64,000 nucleotides of DNA from Pectobacterium carotovorum (GTDB lineage Bacteria > Pseudomonadota > Gammaproteobacteria > Enterobacterales > Enterobacteriaceae), in the NCBI GenBank assembly GCA_016415585.1, contig CP066552.1:434001-498000 (forward strand), written 5' to 3'. The notes below the pieces were generated by a model. The model was given only the letters and a program-made list of their open reading frames with translations, was not told the origin of the DNA and searched no databases. The position numbers and the translations under genes were made by a program. This document shows, one piece after another, positions 8,498 to 17,699 of this stretch; position 1 is the first letter of the stretch; each line of letters opens with the position of its first letter.

Positions 8498-9409
8498 ATG
8501 GCGAAAGTTAAAAGTCGATTAGATAGAGTTTTGCCCCAAGTGCCAAGCTGGGCTAGTGATGCGTGGCCTATAAGCGGAACCCGCTTACAGAAGTACGTTT
8601 CTGGGGATGGAGGTGTGGGTCATGCATGCACAGATATGTTTGATTACGGGATGCAGGCAATTAGATTCAGTTTACTTGCAGCATATGAACACAACTCAAG
8701 AGATGCTATTAAGCAAATGACTTTTGGATTCGTGCGGAATTTGTTTTCAGAAATCGTCGATCTAAGAATATTAACATCTCCCGAACAACTGTTCGTCGGT
8801 ACGTTGGATGATTGTACACATACAATGTTGGGAGTATTGGCGCTTGGAAAATCAGAACTGGTTTCCCCTTATTATCAGACAGTATTCGATTGTATTGAGA
8901 AAGGCTATGGTTTAGGTAATGGTCATAATCCTCCCGTTGGAACTACGCTGCGTTATGCAGCCTTCGGTCTGACTATTATCGGCGACTGGTTAGGAAAACC
9001 TCTGGACTTGGACAAGCACGCTTTGCCACGCGACCCCGCTTGGGGCCAGTTGGTAGCACATTGGCGTGAACCCGACCCTGAAAAGTTCTTGCCTGTGCTA
9101 CTCGGTGCCTGTGATACGCACGTCGAGCGAATCGCCGTGACCGAGAGAGAAGCCAACCAGCAAGCTAAACAATTCGAGTTCAACTCCGTATTCCTCGCAG
9201 TCCACCCCACAGAGATCCTGGCCGTATTGCGTCTGCGTGAAATCATAGGGTTGACGAACCCAGCCCACATTGACCATCCACTGATGCAGACACCTTATGC
9301 CGCGATTACCTGCCAGCCCGGGGAAGTGACAGAGCGCGATGAACTGCTTGACCGCTTTCTTGAAGTGGTACGTCAACGTGATCCTCAAGTGCTGCCGCCA
9401 GGCCTATGA
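8498..9409 (+). CDS. Candidate immunity protein for the adjacent effector
   Basis: A 303-aa soluble-looking protein with no family I recognise. It starts 12 bp after the effector stop, with AAGGACAG ahead of the ATG. Its first half (to about base 8930) is AT-rich like the effector tail, while the second half returns to the local GC-rich composition. There is no signal peptide, which fits immunity against a cytoplasmic nuclease rather than a periplasmic toxin. Recognisable stretches are DMFDYGMQAIRFSLLAAYEH, TLDDCTHTMLGVLALG and FNSVFLAVHPTEILAVLRLR. It ends in a 4-bp ATGA overlap with the next gene. The immunity role rests on position and shared composition only. Confidence 0.6.
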   Translation: MAKVKSRLDRVLPQVPSWASDAWPISGTRLQKYVSGDGGVGHACTDMFDYGMQAIRFSLLAAYEHNSRDAIKQMTFGFVRNLFSEIVDLRILTSPEQLFVGTLDDCTHTMLGVLALGKSELVSPYYQTVFDCIEKGYGLGNGHNPPVGTTLRYAAFGLTIIGDWLGKPLDLDKHALPRDPAWGQLVAHWREPDPEKFLPVLLGACDTHVERIAVTEREANQQAKQFEFNSVFLAVHPTEILAVLRLREIIGLTNPAHIDHPLMQTPYAAITCQPGEVTERDELLDRFLEVVRQRDPQVLPPGL

Positions 9410-10191
9410 AAGAGCAAACCGCTGCCATGCAAATCCCAACGTGGGAACAATTTTCTTCTGTATTCGCCGCCTCCAGTGACAAGCTGGTACAGGCTGAGCG
9501 AGAGGCATTGCTCCAGCAATACAGTGAATTCGATGACGATCAGGCGACATCATCGGTAGACAACTACTTGAATGCTTTGATCGCAATCTATGGCTACTTT
9601 CTGGATTATAAAGAAGGCACGTTCAGTATTGTCGAGTGGCTGGAAGAAAAGCTGGGGGATACCTTCACCGCCGAATTTGATTACGACGACGATACGGTGA
9701 AAGCCCACTTTGGCGACAGGGTGATTGTGCTATCTCATCACTCGATGGGAATGGATGGGTTCGAGCAGGATTTGGCGAAGCTCGAACAACTGATGAAAGG
9801 TCGATACCTCTTCCTCTACCGACATCCAGAAGAAGGTGGTGTCAATGACACTGTAGAGTTGCTGCTGGTGCCCACAGAGCATTGGCAACGGGCGGTACAG
9901 CGTTATGGGCAGGCGCAGGTGTCAGCCTATTTCAGGCGCTGTGCCAATAAAGAGAGTAAGCGGGATGTTCGTTACCACTTCAAGACCAGAATATTTTTGT
10001 GGTTGGTGCTACCCGTGATAGTCGTTTTCTCTCTCTACGTGGCATGGGAAACGCTCAAAGGCGATACGCCACCACCGCCGCAGCCGAAGGGATGTGAGAA
10101 TGTAGACAGGGCTTACAGTGATCAGTCAGAACAGGTAGCCGCTATCATGAGATACGACATGCGCAAGAAACTCGGTTGCGATAGTAGATAA
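9406..10191 (+). CDS. Unknown protein with one C-terminal membrane segment
   Basis: A 261-aa protein without a recognised domain. The N-terminal 190 residues are acidic and soluble in character (DYDDDTVKAHFGDRVIVLSHHS). They are followed by one hydrophobic segment at about residues 198-216 (IFLWLVLPVIVVFSLYVAW) and a short tail with TPPPPQPKGC and GCDSR. This suggests a cytoplasmic domain anchored in the inner membrane with a small periplasmic tail holding two cysteines. It overlaps the preceding gene by 4 bp (ATGA), so the two are translationally coupled. An alternative start is the ATG at 9427. It could be a second immunity factor or a T6SS accessory protein; the sequence does not decide. 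Confidence 0.65.
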   Translation: MKEQTAAMQIPTWEQFSSVFAASSDKLVQAEREALLQQYSEFDDDQATSSVDNYLNALIAIYGYFLDYKEGTFSIVEWLEEKLGDTFTAEFDYDDDTVKAHFGDRVIVLSHHSMGMDGFEQDLAKLEQLMKGRYLFLYRHPEEGGVNDTVELLLVPTEHWQRAVQRYGQAQVSAYFRRCANKESKRDVRYHFKTRIFLWLVLPVIVVFSLYVAWETLKGDTPPPPQPKGCENVDRAYSDQSEQVAAIMRYDMRKKLGCDSR

Positions 10192-10225
10192 AATTGACGG
10201 TGCTGTGTAACGAAGGAGAAAGTCT

Positions 10226-10495
10226 ATGTCAGGACGTGGTGCCATTCGCCTGGGGGATGCCCATTCAGGTGGAGGAAAAATGATTGAAGCCAGTGGCTTT
10301 CCTGTGAATGGCGTTCCGCAGTGTCTGCTTGGCGATAACGCGGTATGTCCCACCCACAAGGGAACGTTTCCGCTGGTTTCAGGCGGTGATGGTTCAGCGG
10401 TTCATAATGGACGCCCCATGATATTTGAGCCAGGTAAACTGGCCTGTGGCTGTAGCGTGTCATCATCATGTGCAGGGAATTACAATCGTAAATAG
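10226..10495 (+). CDS. PAAR-domain T6SS spike-tip protein
   Basis: An 89-aa stand-alone PAAR protein. PAAR proteins fold into a small cone that sharpens the VgrG trimer and can attach effectors. Seen here are the N-terminal RGAIRLGDAHSGGGKM with the family's RxGD.HS.GG pattern, PVNGVPQCLLGDNAVCPTHKG in the middle, and FEPGKLACGCSVSSSC near the end. The Cys and His residues are in positions expected for the bound metal. GAAGGAGAAAGT precedes the ATG. It is the last gene of the island, 34 bp after the membrane-anchored protein and on the same strand as hcp and vgrG, so the island encodes tube, spike, tip, adaptor and cargo but none of the sheath or membrane-complex genes. Confidence 0.9.
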   Translation: MSGRGAIRLGDAHSGGGKMIEASGFPVNGVPQCLLGDNAVCPTHKGTFPLVSGGDGSAVHNGRPMIFEPGKLACGCSVSSSCAGNYNRK

Positions 10496-10499
10496 TGAT

Positions 10500-10655
10500 T
10501 TTACCCAGCAATAGTGGACATGCAACTCAGTGAGTAAACTCATTAACAGAGGGGACTCACATGATAAAGTCAGTATCAATCAGCAAGAAATTGTGTAAAC
10601 AACATACTCCCTGGTTTCGTCAGATTGGCGGAGAAACGGTGAATAGTGGGTGATG
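10500..10655 (+). pseudogene. Remnant of an IS3-family insertion sequence (5' end of orfA)
   Basis: At 10561-10653 there is a 30-codon reading frame behind an AGAGGGG site. Its product has KKLCKQHTPWFR, which resembles the N-terminus of IS3-family OrfA transposases (KKPRKQHTPEFR...). The frame then departs from that family and stops. The upstream segment at 10510-10550 resembles the left end of such elements. No orfB and no right end follow. I identify it from memory of the protein family. It lies just outside the PAAR gene, at the yqhD-side edge of the T6SS island. Confidence 0.5.
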
Positions 10656-10707
10656 TTTTATCGAGTTCTGAACCAAGCAAGTTTGGTAAGTATTTGATCC
10701 CACTGTG

Positions 10708-10748
10708 ACACGACGGCCTACCCGTAGCTTCCAGATAGACCGTCGTGT
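10708..10748 (-). terminator. Inverted repeat downstream of yqhD, possible terminator
   Basis: A 9-bp perfect inverted repeat (ACACGACGG / CCGTCGTGT) with a 23-nt loop, 12 nt past the yqhD stop. There is no T tract on either side, so intrinsic termination is uncertain. Confidence 0.35.
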
Positions 10749-10759
10749 GGCTAAATAGC

Positions 10760-11923
10760 TTAACGCGCCGCTTCGTAAATCTTCTGACTTTCTTCCAGCG
10801 TGATGTCGCGATGCTCGCCCAGAGCCGTCAGGCCGTGCTCGCTGAGTTTGGCGACCAGTGTTGGAATGGCGCTGCCATCCAACTGATAGTCAGACATGCG
10901 GGTCGGCACGCCCATTTTCTCGAAGAAGTCACGCGTGGCGGCAATCGCACCGTCGATGCGCTGATCTTCGCTACCGTCACGCAGGTTCCAGACGCGCTCG
11001 GCGTATTGCAGCAGTTTGTCGCGTTTCTGGGCTTTTCTTGCCGCCAGCATGGCAGGCAACACAATGGCCAGCGTCTGAGCATGGTCGAGGCCGTGCAGTG
11101 CCGTTAATTCGTGTCCTAACATATGGGTTGACCAGTCTTGCGGTACGCCTGCACCAATCAGGCCGTTCAACGCCATGGTGGCGCTCCACATTACATTGGC
11201 TCTGACCTTGTAGTTCTCCGATTCAGCCAGCGCGCGCGGGCCTTCTTCAACCAGCGTCAGCAGTAAACCTTCCGCAAAACGATCCTGTACTTTGGCATCG
11301 ACGGAATAGGTCAGGTACTGTTCAACTGTGTGAACGAAGGCATCGACTACGCCGTTGGCAATCTGACGAGCGGGCAGGGTGTACGTCACGACTGGGTCGA
11401 GCACCGCGAAAAGCGGCTGCGTGTGGCGTGAGCGGAAAGCGAGCTTATCGTTGGTCGATTTACGGGTGATGACTGCGCCGTTGTTGGATTCAGAACCGGT
11501 CGCAGGCAGGGTGAGCACGGCCGCCAGCGCGACGCCGCGATCGATTTCCGCTCCACCGGTTTGCAGGATATGCCACGGGTCTTGCGCCGCTTGATAGTCT
11601 GCGGCGGCAGCGATAAATTTCGTGCCATCAACCACAGAGCCACCGCCAACCGCCAGCAGGAAGTCAATCTTCTCCGCCCGGACGACCTCGACGGCTTTCA
11701 TCAGCGTTTCATAAGTCGGGTTCGGTTCAATGCCGGAAAATTCGCGCACGTTGCGGCCTTCTAATGCGCGATAGACCTGATCCAGTACGCCATTGTGTTT
11801 TACACTGCCGCCGCCGTAAGTGATGAGGATACGGGCATTGGCAGGAATTTCTTTGCCTAATTCAGCAATTTGGCCTTCGCCAAACAAAATCTTGGTAGGG
11901 GTATGGAGTGTGAAATTTAGCAT
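10760..11923 (-). CDS. yqhD: NADPH-dependent aldehyde reductase YqhD, iron-type alcohol dehydrogenase
   Basis: A 387-aa group III metal-dependent alcohol dehydrogenase, the same length as E. coli YqhD. It reduces toxic short-chain aldehydes, including products of lipid oxidation, using NADPH. Visible features are LITYGGGSVKHNGVLDQV and LAVGGGSVVDGTKFIAAA (cofactor site), GSESNNGAVI, and the metal ligands within NGVVDAFVHTVEQYL and HMLGHELTALHGLDHAQTLA. It begins 3 nt after the nitroreductase stop, so the two are co-transcribed. The aldehyde sensor gene yqhC is encoded divergently upstream of the pair. In E. coli dkgA would follow immediately; here that partner is about 9 kb away beyond the T6SS island. 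Confidence 0.95.
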   Translation of the reverse strand: MLNFTLHTPTKILFGEGQIAELGKEIPANARILITYGGGSVKHNGVLDQVYRALEGRNVREFSGIEPNPTYETLMKAVEVVRAEKIDFLLAVGGGSVVDGTKFIAAAADYQAAQDPWHILQTGGAEIDRGVALAAVLTLPATGSESNNGAVITRKSTNDKLAFRSRHTQPLFAVLDPVVTYTLPARQIANGVVDAFVHTVEQYLTYSVDAKVQDRFAEGLLLTLVEEGPRALAESENYKVRANVMWSATMALNGLIGAGVPQDWSTHMLGHELTALHGLDHAQTLAIVLPAMLAARKAQKRDKLLQYAERVWNLRDGSEDQRIDGAIAATRDFFEKMGVPTRMSDYQLDGSAIPTLVAKLSEHGLTALGEHRDITLEESQKIYEAAR

Positions 11924-11926
11924 AGG

Positions 11927-12667
11927 TTATTTGTCCAGTTTAAAGCCCTGTTGGAGGATTGCGGGTAAGACTTTCGGGAAATAAATGTGCTGATAGTAGC
12001 TGGCGGTATTATCACCCCAGTTGTCGCCATCTACGCGACCGGTTTGCTGCCAGTGTGCCACCAGCGTTTGGTTATATTGCTCAATCGCCGCAGGCAGAGC
12101 GTCCTGATGATAGGTTTCATCGTGGCGGAATGAGTTCAGCGGCAGGCGTGGTTTTTGATGCGCCGGGGTGTCTACGTAGCCGATCGCGACGCCTGCGACG
12201 GGGAACGTCAGTTCAGGAAGTTCCAGAAAATCGATCATTGCCTGTGGGTCGCGACGAATACCGCCAATCGGGACGATGCCCAGCCCAAACGAGCGTGCGG
12301 CGGCCATCAGCGTGCCGAGCGCGATGCCGACATCCGTTGTGCCGGAAATCAGGCTTTCGAGGCTTTCATGCGCGTGCTGCTGCTTGTCGCTCATGGCAAT
12401 CCCGACCTGCGTTTTATACATATCCAGCACCACGGTAATGAAGACGGGTGCCTGGGCAATCCACGGCTGGCCGCCAGCCAATTCGGCAATGCGTGCTTTG
12501 CGTTCCGGGTCGCGGGTGACGATGAGCGAGACCTGCTGAGAGTTTACGGACGTCGGTGCCAGATGGGCGGACTGAATAATGGCATCCAGCACGTCATCGG
12601 GAATCGCTTTATCAAGATAGCTACGTTCACTGCGGTGTGAGGTGAACAGCTCAATCGTTTTATTCAT
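11927..12667 (-). CDS. NfsA/FRP-like nitroreductase, FMN oxidoreductase
   Basis: A 246-aa flavoprotein of the nitroreductase superfamily, close in length to NfsA (240 aa). It should transfer electrons from NADPH through FMN to nitroaromatics, quinones or similar oxidants. Features: the N-terminal TSHRSERSYLDKAIPDDVLD with the FMN-phosphate HRSxR motif, HLAPTSVNSQQVSLIV, and the conserved GLGIVPIGGIRRDPQ around residue 145. I chose the ATG at 12667 (MNKTIELF) because this is the family N-terminus; the frame extends 69 nt upstream. It is the first gene of a two-gene unit with yqhD and is divergent from yqhC, so control by the aldehyde-responsive regulator is likely. This gene is not part of the E. 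coli yqhCD locus. Confidence 0.88.
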   Translation of the reverse strand: MNKTIELFTSHRSERSYLDKAIPDDVLDAIIQSAHLAPTSVNSQQVSLIVTRDPERKARIAELAGGQPWIAQAPVFITVVLDMYKTQVGIAMSDKQQHAHESLESLISGTTDVGIALGTLMAAARSFGLGIVPIGGIRRDPQAMIDFLELPELTFPVAGVAIGYVDTPAHQKPRLPLNSFRHDETYHQDALPAAIEQYNQTLVAHWQQTGRVDGDNWGDNTASYYQHIYFPKVLPAILQQGFKLDK

Positions 12668-12899
12668 GTCTTTTCCCGTGGGGTGAGGGGATGGCGGTAT
12701 GCTCAGTATTGTCATCAACCTACGTAAGGCGTTCAATGCACATTTCTGTTTGGTTATTGCCTATTTCTCCAAAATATAGGAGAAAAGGGTGATAATAATT
12801 CGCAGGTATGTCATTTTGTTTCTTCTGTCAGGAGAGAGGCTTCGGGCAGGAAAAGTGCACCCGTAGCGAGAGAACACGATTTTGACGCAGACCCCATAT

Positions 12900-13910
12900 A
12901 TGTTGACGGAACACCAAGGTATGTCGACAGAAAGCCAATGTGAGCGGCTTGTTCAGAAACAGGCAGAGCTGCAACAGATTGAGTTACAACAGATTGAGCC
13001 GCAACAGACGGTGCGGCAGCGCATCGTGCAGCAGGCAATACGCTGTTCAGCTAAAAGCTGGGCCACGCCGTCGCTCGTCCCGCAGGTCAGGATTCTTTAT
13101 ACGGAACAGCACCATCCGCGTGTGCCGGTGATGTATGAACCGACGATTGTCATCATTTTTCAGGGTCAAAAGATTGGCTATCTGGGCGGAAAAACCTTCC
13201 AGTATGACCCGGAAAATTACCTGTTGATGACCGTGCCGCTGCCGTTCGAATGTGAAACGATAGCCAGCGCTGAACACCCGCTGGTGGGGATGGCGATCCG
13301 TATCGATATCCAGATGCTTCAGGATTTGCTGATCGACATCGGTGACGACGACAGCGCGATCCGCCCCTGTTCCTGCACGTGTGGGGTGAACAGCGCGCCG
13401 CTGACCGATGAGATTCTGTGTGCCGTTGAACGGCTGCTGGATGCGATGAATAACCCGCGTGATGCCCGTGTGCTGGGCCCGGCGATTGTGCGCGAGATTA
13501 TCTATCATATGCTCTGCGGCGAACGCGGTGCGGCGTTACAGGCGTTGGTGAATCGACACACGCACTTCAGCCAGATAGCCAAGTCTCTGCGACGTATTGA
13601 AAACCACTATGCCGATAGCCTGAATGTGGAACAGCTGGCGTCTGAAGTGAACATGAGCGTCTCGGCGTTTCATCATAACTTTAAGGCCGTCACCAACACA
13701 TCGCCGTTGCAGTACCTGAAATCCTACCGCTTGCATAAAGCGCGCGTGCTGATGATCAACGAGGGGCTGAGAGCGGGCGTTGCGGCGGCTCGCGTCGGAT
13801 ATGAGAGCGTGTCGCAGTTTAGCCGGGAATTTAAGCGCTATTTCGGTGCGACGCCGAGCGATGAAGTCACGAGAATAAAGGCCAGCAATATGGCGGTTGA
13901 GGAAAGCTGA
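12900..13910 (+). CDS. yqhC: AraC-family aldehyde-responsive activator YqhC
   Basis: A 336-aa AraC-type regulator similar to E. coli YqhC over residues about 60-330. The N-terminal sensor region contains [20 protein letters not shown] and [14 protein letters not shown]. The C-terminal double helix-turn-helix contains [20 protein letters not shown] and [19 protein letters not shown]. In E. coli YqhC activates yqhD-dkgA in response to aldehydes. Two oddities: residues about 25-50 hold short Gln-rich repeats ([13 protein letters not shown]), absent from the E. coli protein, and the sensor holds a CSCTCG cysteine cluster near residue 160. The start is uncertain: TTG 12882, ATG 12900 and ATG 12921 are all in frame and none has a strong ribosome site. 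It is divergent from the nitroreductase-yqhD unit. Confidence 0.9.
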   Translation: MLTEHQGMSTESQCERLVQKQAELQQIELQQIEPQQTVRQRIVQQAIRCSAKSWATPSLVPQVRILYTEQHHPRVPVMYEPTIVIIFQGQKIGYLGGKTFQYDPENYLLMTVPLPFECETIASAEHPLVGMAIRIDIQMLQDLLIDIGDDDSAIRPCSCTCGVNSAPLTDEILCAVERLLDAMNNPRDARVLGPAIVREIIYHMLCGERGAALQALVNRHTHFSQIAKSLRRIENHYADSLNVEQLASEVNMSVSAFHHNFKAVTNTSPLQYLKSYRLHKARVLMINEGLRAGVAAARVGYESVSQFSREFKRYFGATPSDEVTRIKASNMAVEES

Positions 13911-13939
13911 AGACGTTAAGAAAGCGTGCGATTGCCTTA

Positions 13940-14599
13940 TTAGGCGACCGCGCGTTTTTTGCGCCACACCACGACAGCCATACCGATCAGGCCGCTCACC
14001 AGCAAAATAATCGGTAGCAGGATCAGCGCGGTCATCACCTGATCTTCATAGCGTTTGACCAGCGGAATGTGGCTGAGCGCATAGCCGAGCGTGACAATCC
14101 CCCCGACCCACAGCAGCCCACTGAGCCAGTTGAAAATCTGAAAGCGCGTATTGTTTAACCCCGAAATCCCCGCCATCGTTGGCAACAGCGTGCGGATAAA
14201 CGCTAAAAAGCGGCCAACCAGCAGCGCCGCCAGACCATGCTGGTGGAACAGGTGATGGGCTCGCTGGTGGTAATGGGCGGGAAGCTGTAACAGCCAGCCT
14301 TTTACCAACCGGGTATCACTTAGCCAGCGCCCCTGAAGGTAGCTGAGCCAACAGCCGAGGCTGGCGGCGATGGTGAGGAGAATCATCGTAGGGAAAAAGC
14401 TCATCACGCCTTTGGCAATCATGGCACCAGTGAGCAACAGCAGGCTATCGCCGGGCAGAAAAGAAGCAGGCAGCAGGCCGTTTTCCAGAAACAGCGTTGT
14501 GAATAAAATGCCGTAAATCACCCAGATGACGTGGGGATCGGCCAGAGCACTAAAATCCTGCTGCCAGAGCGCCTGAATAATGTCGTGAACCACACTCAT
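13940..14599 (-). CDS. yghB: DedA-family membrane protein YghB
   Basis: A 219-aa inner-membrane protein of the DedA/SNARE-associated family, matching E. coli YghB in length and sequence. Signatures include [20 protein letters not shown] near residue 38, the conserved [20 protein letters not shown] near residue 128 with the essential arginines, and [16 protein letters not shown]. It has several hydrophobic segments. YghB and its paralogue YqjA are needed for normal cell division, Tat export and proton-motive-force balance in E. coli, and DedA proteins are implicated in undecaprenyl-phosphate recycling. It converges with yqhC (29-bp gap) and sits between yqhC and metC as in E. coli. Confidence 0.94.
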   Translation of the reverse strand: MSVVHDIIQALWQQDFSALADPHVIWVIYGILFTTLFLENGLLPASFLPGDSLLLLTGAMIAKGVMSFFPTMILLTIAASLGCWLSYLQGRWLSDTRLVKGWLLQLPAHYHQRAHHLFHQHGLAALLVGRFLAFIRTLLPTMAGISGLNNTRFQIFNWLSGLLWVGGIVTLGYALSHIPLVKRYEDQVMTALILLPIILLVSGLIGMAVVVWRKKRAVA

Positions 14600-14937
14600 A
14601 TTACTTCCCGCCAGTGACGATATTCACTATCTCTCAGGCTGCGGCAATGAAACGCTGGGTTACCTGAAATCTACTGCCTATCAAGCCTTAAAACTATCAA
14701 GCCCTAAAATCGGTATGGGGCAAAACGCCTTGCTGCGTGATGAGAATGCGGCAGGGCTTAATGCTTAATTTTGGTTAAGGTAACGCAGTTTTTGGTAAGC
14801 GTTGACTCATGAGCATCATAACGCATTACCCACCGTGCCGCAGGGGAAATCAAGATGCGGCGGCTTTATGGCCGTCACACTTTCTCTATTTTGTTTCCTG
14901 CTGGTCGTTTGGCTACGTTGAGTCTGCTGACGACGTG
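14600..14937. other. Gene-free stretch with a 16-bp tandem repeat
   Basis: A region of 338 bp between the yghB start and the metC stop. Two consecutive 16-bp units beginning CTATCAAGCC occupy 14678-14693 and 14694-14709 and differ at one base. They lie 80-110 bp upstream of yghB, where they could be a regulatory site. Nothing else is supportable. Confidence 0.5.
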
Positions 14938-16128
14938 CTAGGCTCTCAGTCTGCTGAAGCCCGCGGCCAGATCGTCGATCAGATCGTCACTGTCTTCAAG
15001 TCCAATATGTAACCGAATAAGTGTGCCGGTAAAATCCACGCCGCTCACAGGACGAATGGCCACCAGTTCTTCCGGTTGATTCGCCAGAATCAGTGACTCG
15101 AAGCCACCCCACGAATACGCCATACTAAAGTGTTCAAAATGGTCCAGATAGTGCGCCAACGCTTCTTTGCTCAATTTCTCTTTCAACACAAAAGAGAACA
15201 AGCCGTTGCAGCCCTTAAAGTCGCGTACGTAGAATTCATGCCCTTTGCACTCTGGTAAGGCCGGGTGGTTAACCACCGCGACTTCGGGTTGCTCCGCTAG
15301 CCATTTTGCAATGCGGATGCTGCTTTCCTGATGCTGCTTGAGTCTAACGCCCAATGTGCGCAGGCCACGGCTGGCGACATAGGCGGTATCGGCATCAACC
15401 ATTTGGCCCATCAGGTAAGAGTGTTCACGCAACTGTGCCCAGCAGCGCTCGTTAGCGACTGCGGTGCCTAGCATGGCATCAGAATGGCCGACGATATATT
15501 TCGTACCGGCCTGAATAGAGATATCAATATCGAAGTCGAGCGCCTTGAATAAAATGCCTGCCGCCCAGGTATTATCAATCATGATGACGATCTCGGGATT
15601 GATACGGCGTACGGCTTGGACGATGGCTGGCACATCGTGTACTTCCATCGTGATGGAGCCCGGTGATTCGAGAAAGACGACTTTGGTGTTGGGTTGGATC
15701 AGTTCGGCAATATCCGCACCGATGAGCGGATTAAAATAGGTGGTGCTGACATTCAGCTTGTGGAGCACTTTCGTGCAGAAATCCTGTGTGGGCTCATAGG
15801 CTGATTCTGTCACCAGGATGTGATCGCCTGCCGCGACGAAAGAGAGGATCGCGTTAGAAACGGCGGCTGCGCCGCAGGGGTATAAGGCACAGCCTGCGCC
15901 GCCCTCCAGCTCCACCATGGCTTCCTGAAACGAGAAATGGGTCAGCGTGCCACGGCGACCATAGAACAGCGCACCCTTGGCGCGGTTAATGGTGGCGTGC
16001 TTTTTGTCCTGCACGGTATCAAATACCAGAGAGGAAGCGCGCTGAATTACGGGGTTGACGGAGCCGTGGGTGAACTTCTTGCTGCGTCCTGCGGCGACTA
16101 AGGCGGTTGCCGTTTTTTTGCTTGTCAT
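14938..16128 (-). CDS. metC: Cystathionine beta-lyase
   Basis: A 396-aa PLP enzyme of the Cys/Met metabolism family. It cleaves cystathionine to homocysteine, pyruvate and ammonia, the penultimate step of methionine synthesis. Visible motifs are [20 protein letters not shown] near residue 60, the conserved [29 protein letters not shown] with the cofactor-contacting Asp, and the Schiff-base lysine in [18 protein letters not shown] near residue 210. The ATG at 16128 is preferred; a GTG six bases upstream is also in frame and closer to an AAGG element. Next to it on the exbB side, where E. coli has exbB directly, a TRAP transporter set intervenes. Confidence 0.94.
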   Translation of the reverse strand: MTSKKTATALVAAGRSKKFTHGSVNPVIQRASSLVFDTVQDKKHATINRAKGALFYGRRGTLTHFSFQEAMVELEGGAGCALYPCGAAAVSNAILSFVAAGDHILVTESAYEPTQDFCTKVLHKLNVSTTYFNPLIGADIAELIQPNTKVVFLESPGSITMEVHDVPAIVQAVRRINPEIVIMIDNTWAAGILFKALDFDIDISIQAGTKYIVGHSDAMLGTAVANERCWAQLREHSYLMGQMVDADTAYVASRGLRTLGVRLKQHQESSIRIAKWLAEQPEVAVVNHPALPECKGHEFYVRDFKGCNGLFSFVLKEKLSKEALAHYLDHFEHFSMAYSWGGFESLILANQPEELVAIRPVSGVDFTGTLIRLHIGLEDSDDLIDDLAAGFSRLRA

Positions 16129-16391
16129 AACCACTATTACCTTTTCTATTCAATCCTGCCGGATGACTCACTACGTCGACTATTCCCGACCGTGAACGGT
16201 GGGGAATTGCGGGGGCATGATTGGATTTATAAGCGTTCGATTGATGAGGTCTACGTTATCACGGCTGGAGCGGCGTGTGGGCTTGAGTAGGGTAAGATTA
16301 GAGGTAGGTGAAAATATTTCAGGTAGGGAAATGCAAGGAAAGCGCCATGTCTTCTGTATTGCAGTTAATCAACATGGCGCAATGTAGTGTG

Positions 16392-17684
16392 TTAACCCGT
16401 ATGCACGCCAAAGAATTTGGGCAGCCAGAGCGAGATGGCCGGAATATAGGTGACCAGCATCAGCACAAAGAAAAGTCCACAGTAGAAGGGCAGCATCGCT
16501 TTAACGACCTGTTCTATCTTCTGCTTACTCACCGCACTGGCGACAAAAAGTACCGATCCTACTGGTGGTGTGATCAGGCCGATCCCGAGGTTCACCAGCA
16601 TGATCATACCGAAATGCACCGGATCGATGCCGAGCGAGTGGGCGACAGGCAGCAGAACGGGCGTCAGGATCAAGATCAGCGGCGCCATGTCCATCAGCGT
16701 ACCGACCAGCAGCAGCATGATGTTAATCCACATCAGGATGACGTACTTGTTATCCGAAATGGAGGTGAAAAATTCGGTAATGCGGCTCGGCAGCTGCATG
16801 TAGGTCATGATGGCACCGAACGCGGCGGCGAAGCCGATCAAGATCATCACGATCGTGACAGTTTTTACCGTGCGGTACATCAGCTTGGGCAGCTCTGACC
16901 ATTTATAGTCTTTGTAGATAAACATGGTCACGAAGAAGGACCATAGGCAGGCGATGGCCGCAGATTCGGTTGCGGTAAAAATCCCAGACAGGATCCCGCC
17001 CATGATGATGACCACCGTCATCAATCCCCACAGGGTATCGACAAAGATTTTCAGTGCCTGACGGAACGGTACGCGTTCGCCTTTTGGATAACCGCGCCGA
17101 TGTGCGAAACCGACACACATCACCATCAGGGTCAGGCTGAGCAGCAGGCCTGGCAGGATCCCCGCAATAAACAGCGAAGCAATGGAAACCGTACCGCCGG
17201 TTGCCAGCGAGTAGATCACGGAGTTGTGGCTCGGCGGTGTCAAAATCGCCTGCACGGAGCCACTGGCGGTGACGGCAGCGGAGAAGTCGCGTGGATAACC
17301 TTTCTTTTCCATTTCCGGGATCATCACCGAACCGATAGAGGCGGTGTCTGCCACGGAAGAACCGGATATCGCACCAAAAAATGTTGATGCGACGATGTTA
17401 ACCAGCGACAAGCCGCCGCGAATAAAGCCGACAAAAATATACGCGAAGCTGACCAGCCGACGGGCGATGCCGCCTTCGGCCATAATGGCACCGGCCAGAA
17501 TGAAGAAGGGGATGGCCAGCAGCGAAAATTTGTTTACGCCGTTGGTAATCTGGATCATCACCGCCTCAAGCGGCAGATCGATCCAGAAAGCCCCAACAAT
17601 CGCGCTCAACCCTACCGCGTAGGCGACGGGAACGCCGACCGCCAGCAGCACGGCCAGCGTGGCAATCAGAATAAATGCATCCAT
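16392..17684 (-). CDS. TRAP transporter large permease (DctM family)
   Basis: A 430-aa inner-membrane protein with about twelve hydrophobic segments, the transport channel of a tripartite ATP-independent periplasmic (TRAP) system. Signature regions are LAIPFFILAGAIMAEGGIARR near residue 55, GAISGSSVADTASIGSVMIPEM near residue 107, and the C-terminal GLITPPVGSVLFVASAVS. It moves an organic acid across the inner membrane using the sodium gradient. It is the last gene of a three-gene unit transcribed dctP-dctQ-dctM and starts 15 nt after the small permease. Substrate cannot be read directly. Plant-associated relatives often use such systems for sugar acids. Confidence 0.93.
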   Translation of the reverse strand: MDAFILIATLAVLLAVGVPVAYAVGLSAIVGAFWIDLPLEAVMIQITNGVNKFSLLAIPFFILAGAIMAEGGIARRLVSFAYIFVGFIRGGLSLVNIVASTFFGAISGSSVADTASIGSVMIPEMEKKGYPRDFSAAVTASGSVQAILTPPSHNSVIYSLATGGTVSIASLFIAGILPGLLLSLTLMVMCVGFAHRRGYPKGERVPFRQALKIFVDTLWGLMTVVIIMGGILSGIFTATESAAIACLWSFFVTMFIYKDYKWSELPKLMYRTVKTVTIVMILIGFAAAFGAIMTYMQLPSRITEFFTSISDNKYVILMWINIMLLLVGTLMDMAPLILILTPVLLPVAHSLGIDPVHFGMIMLVNLGIGLITPPVGSVLFVASAVSKQKIEQVVKAMLPFYCGLFFVLMLVTYIPAISLWLPKFFGVHTG

Positions 17685-17699
17685 GGTATTGGCTCCGAA

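Noticed and set aside
16342..16380. GCGCCATG / CATGGCGC inverted repeat after dctM as a terminator
   Set aside because: The loop is 23 nt and there is no T tract, so it is too weak to support.
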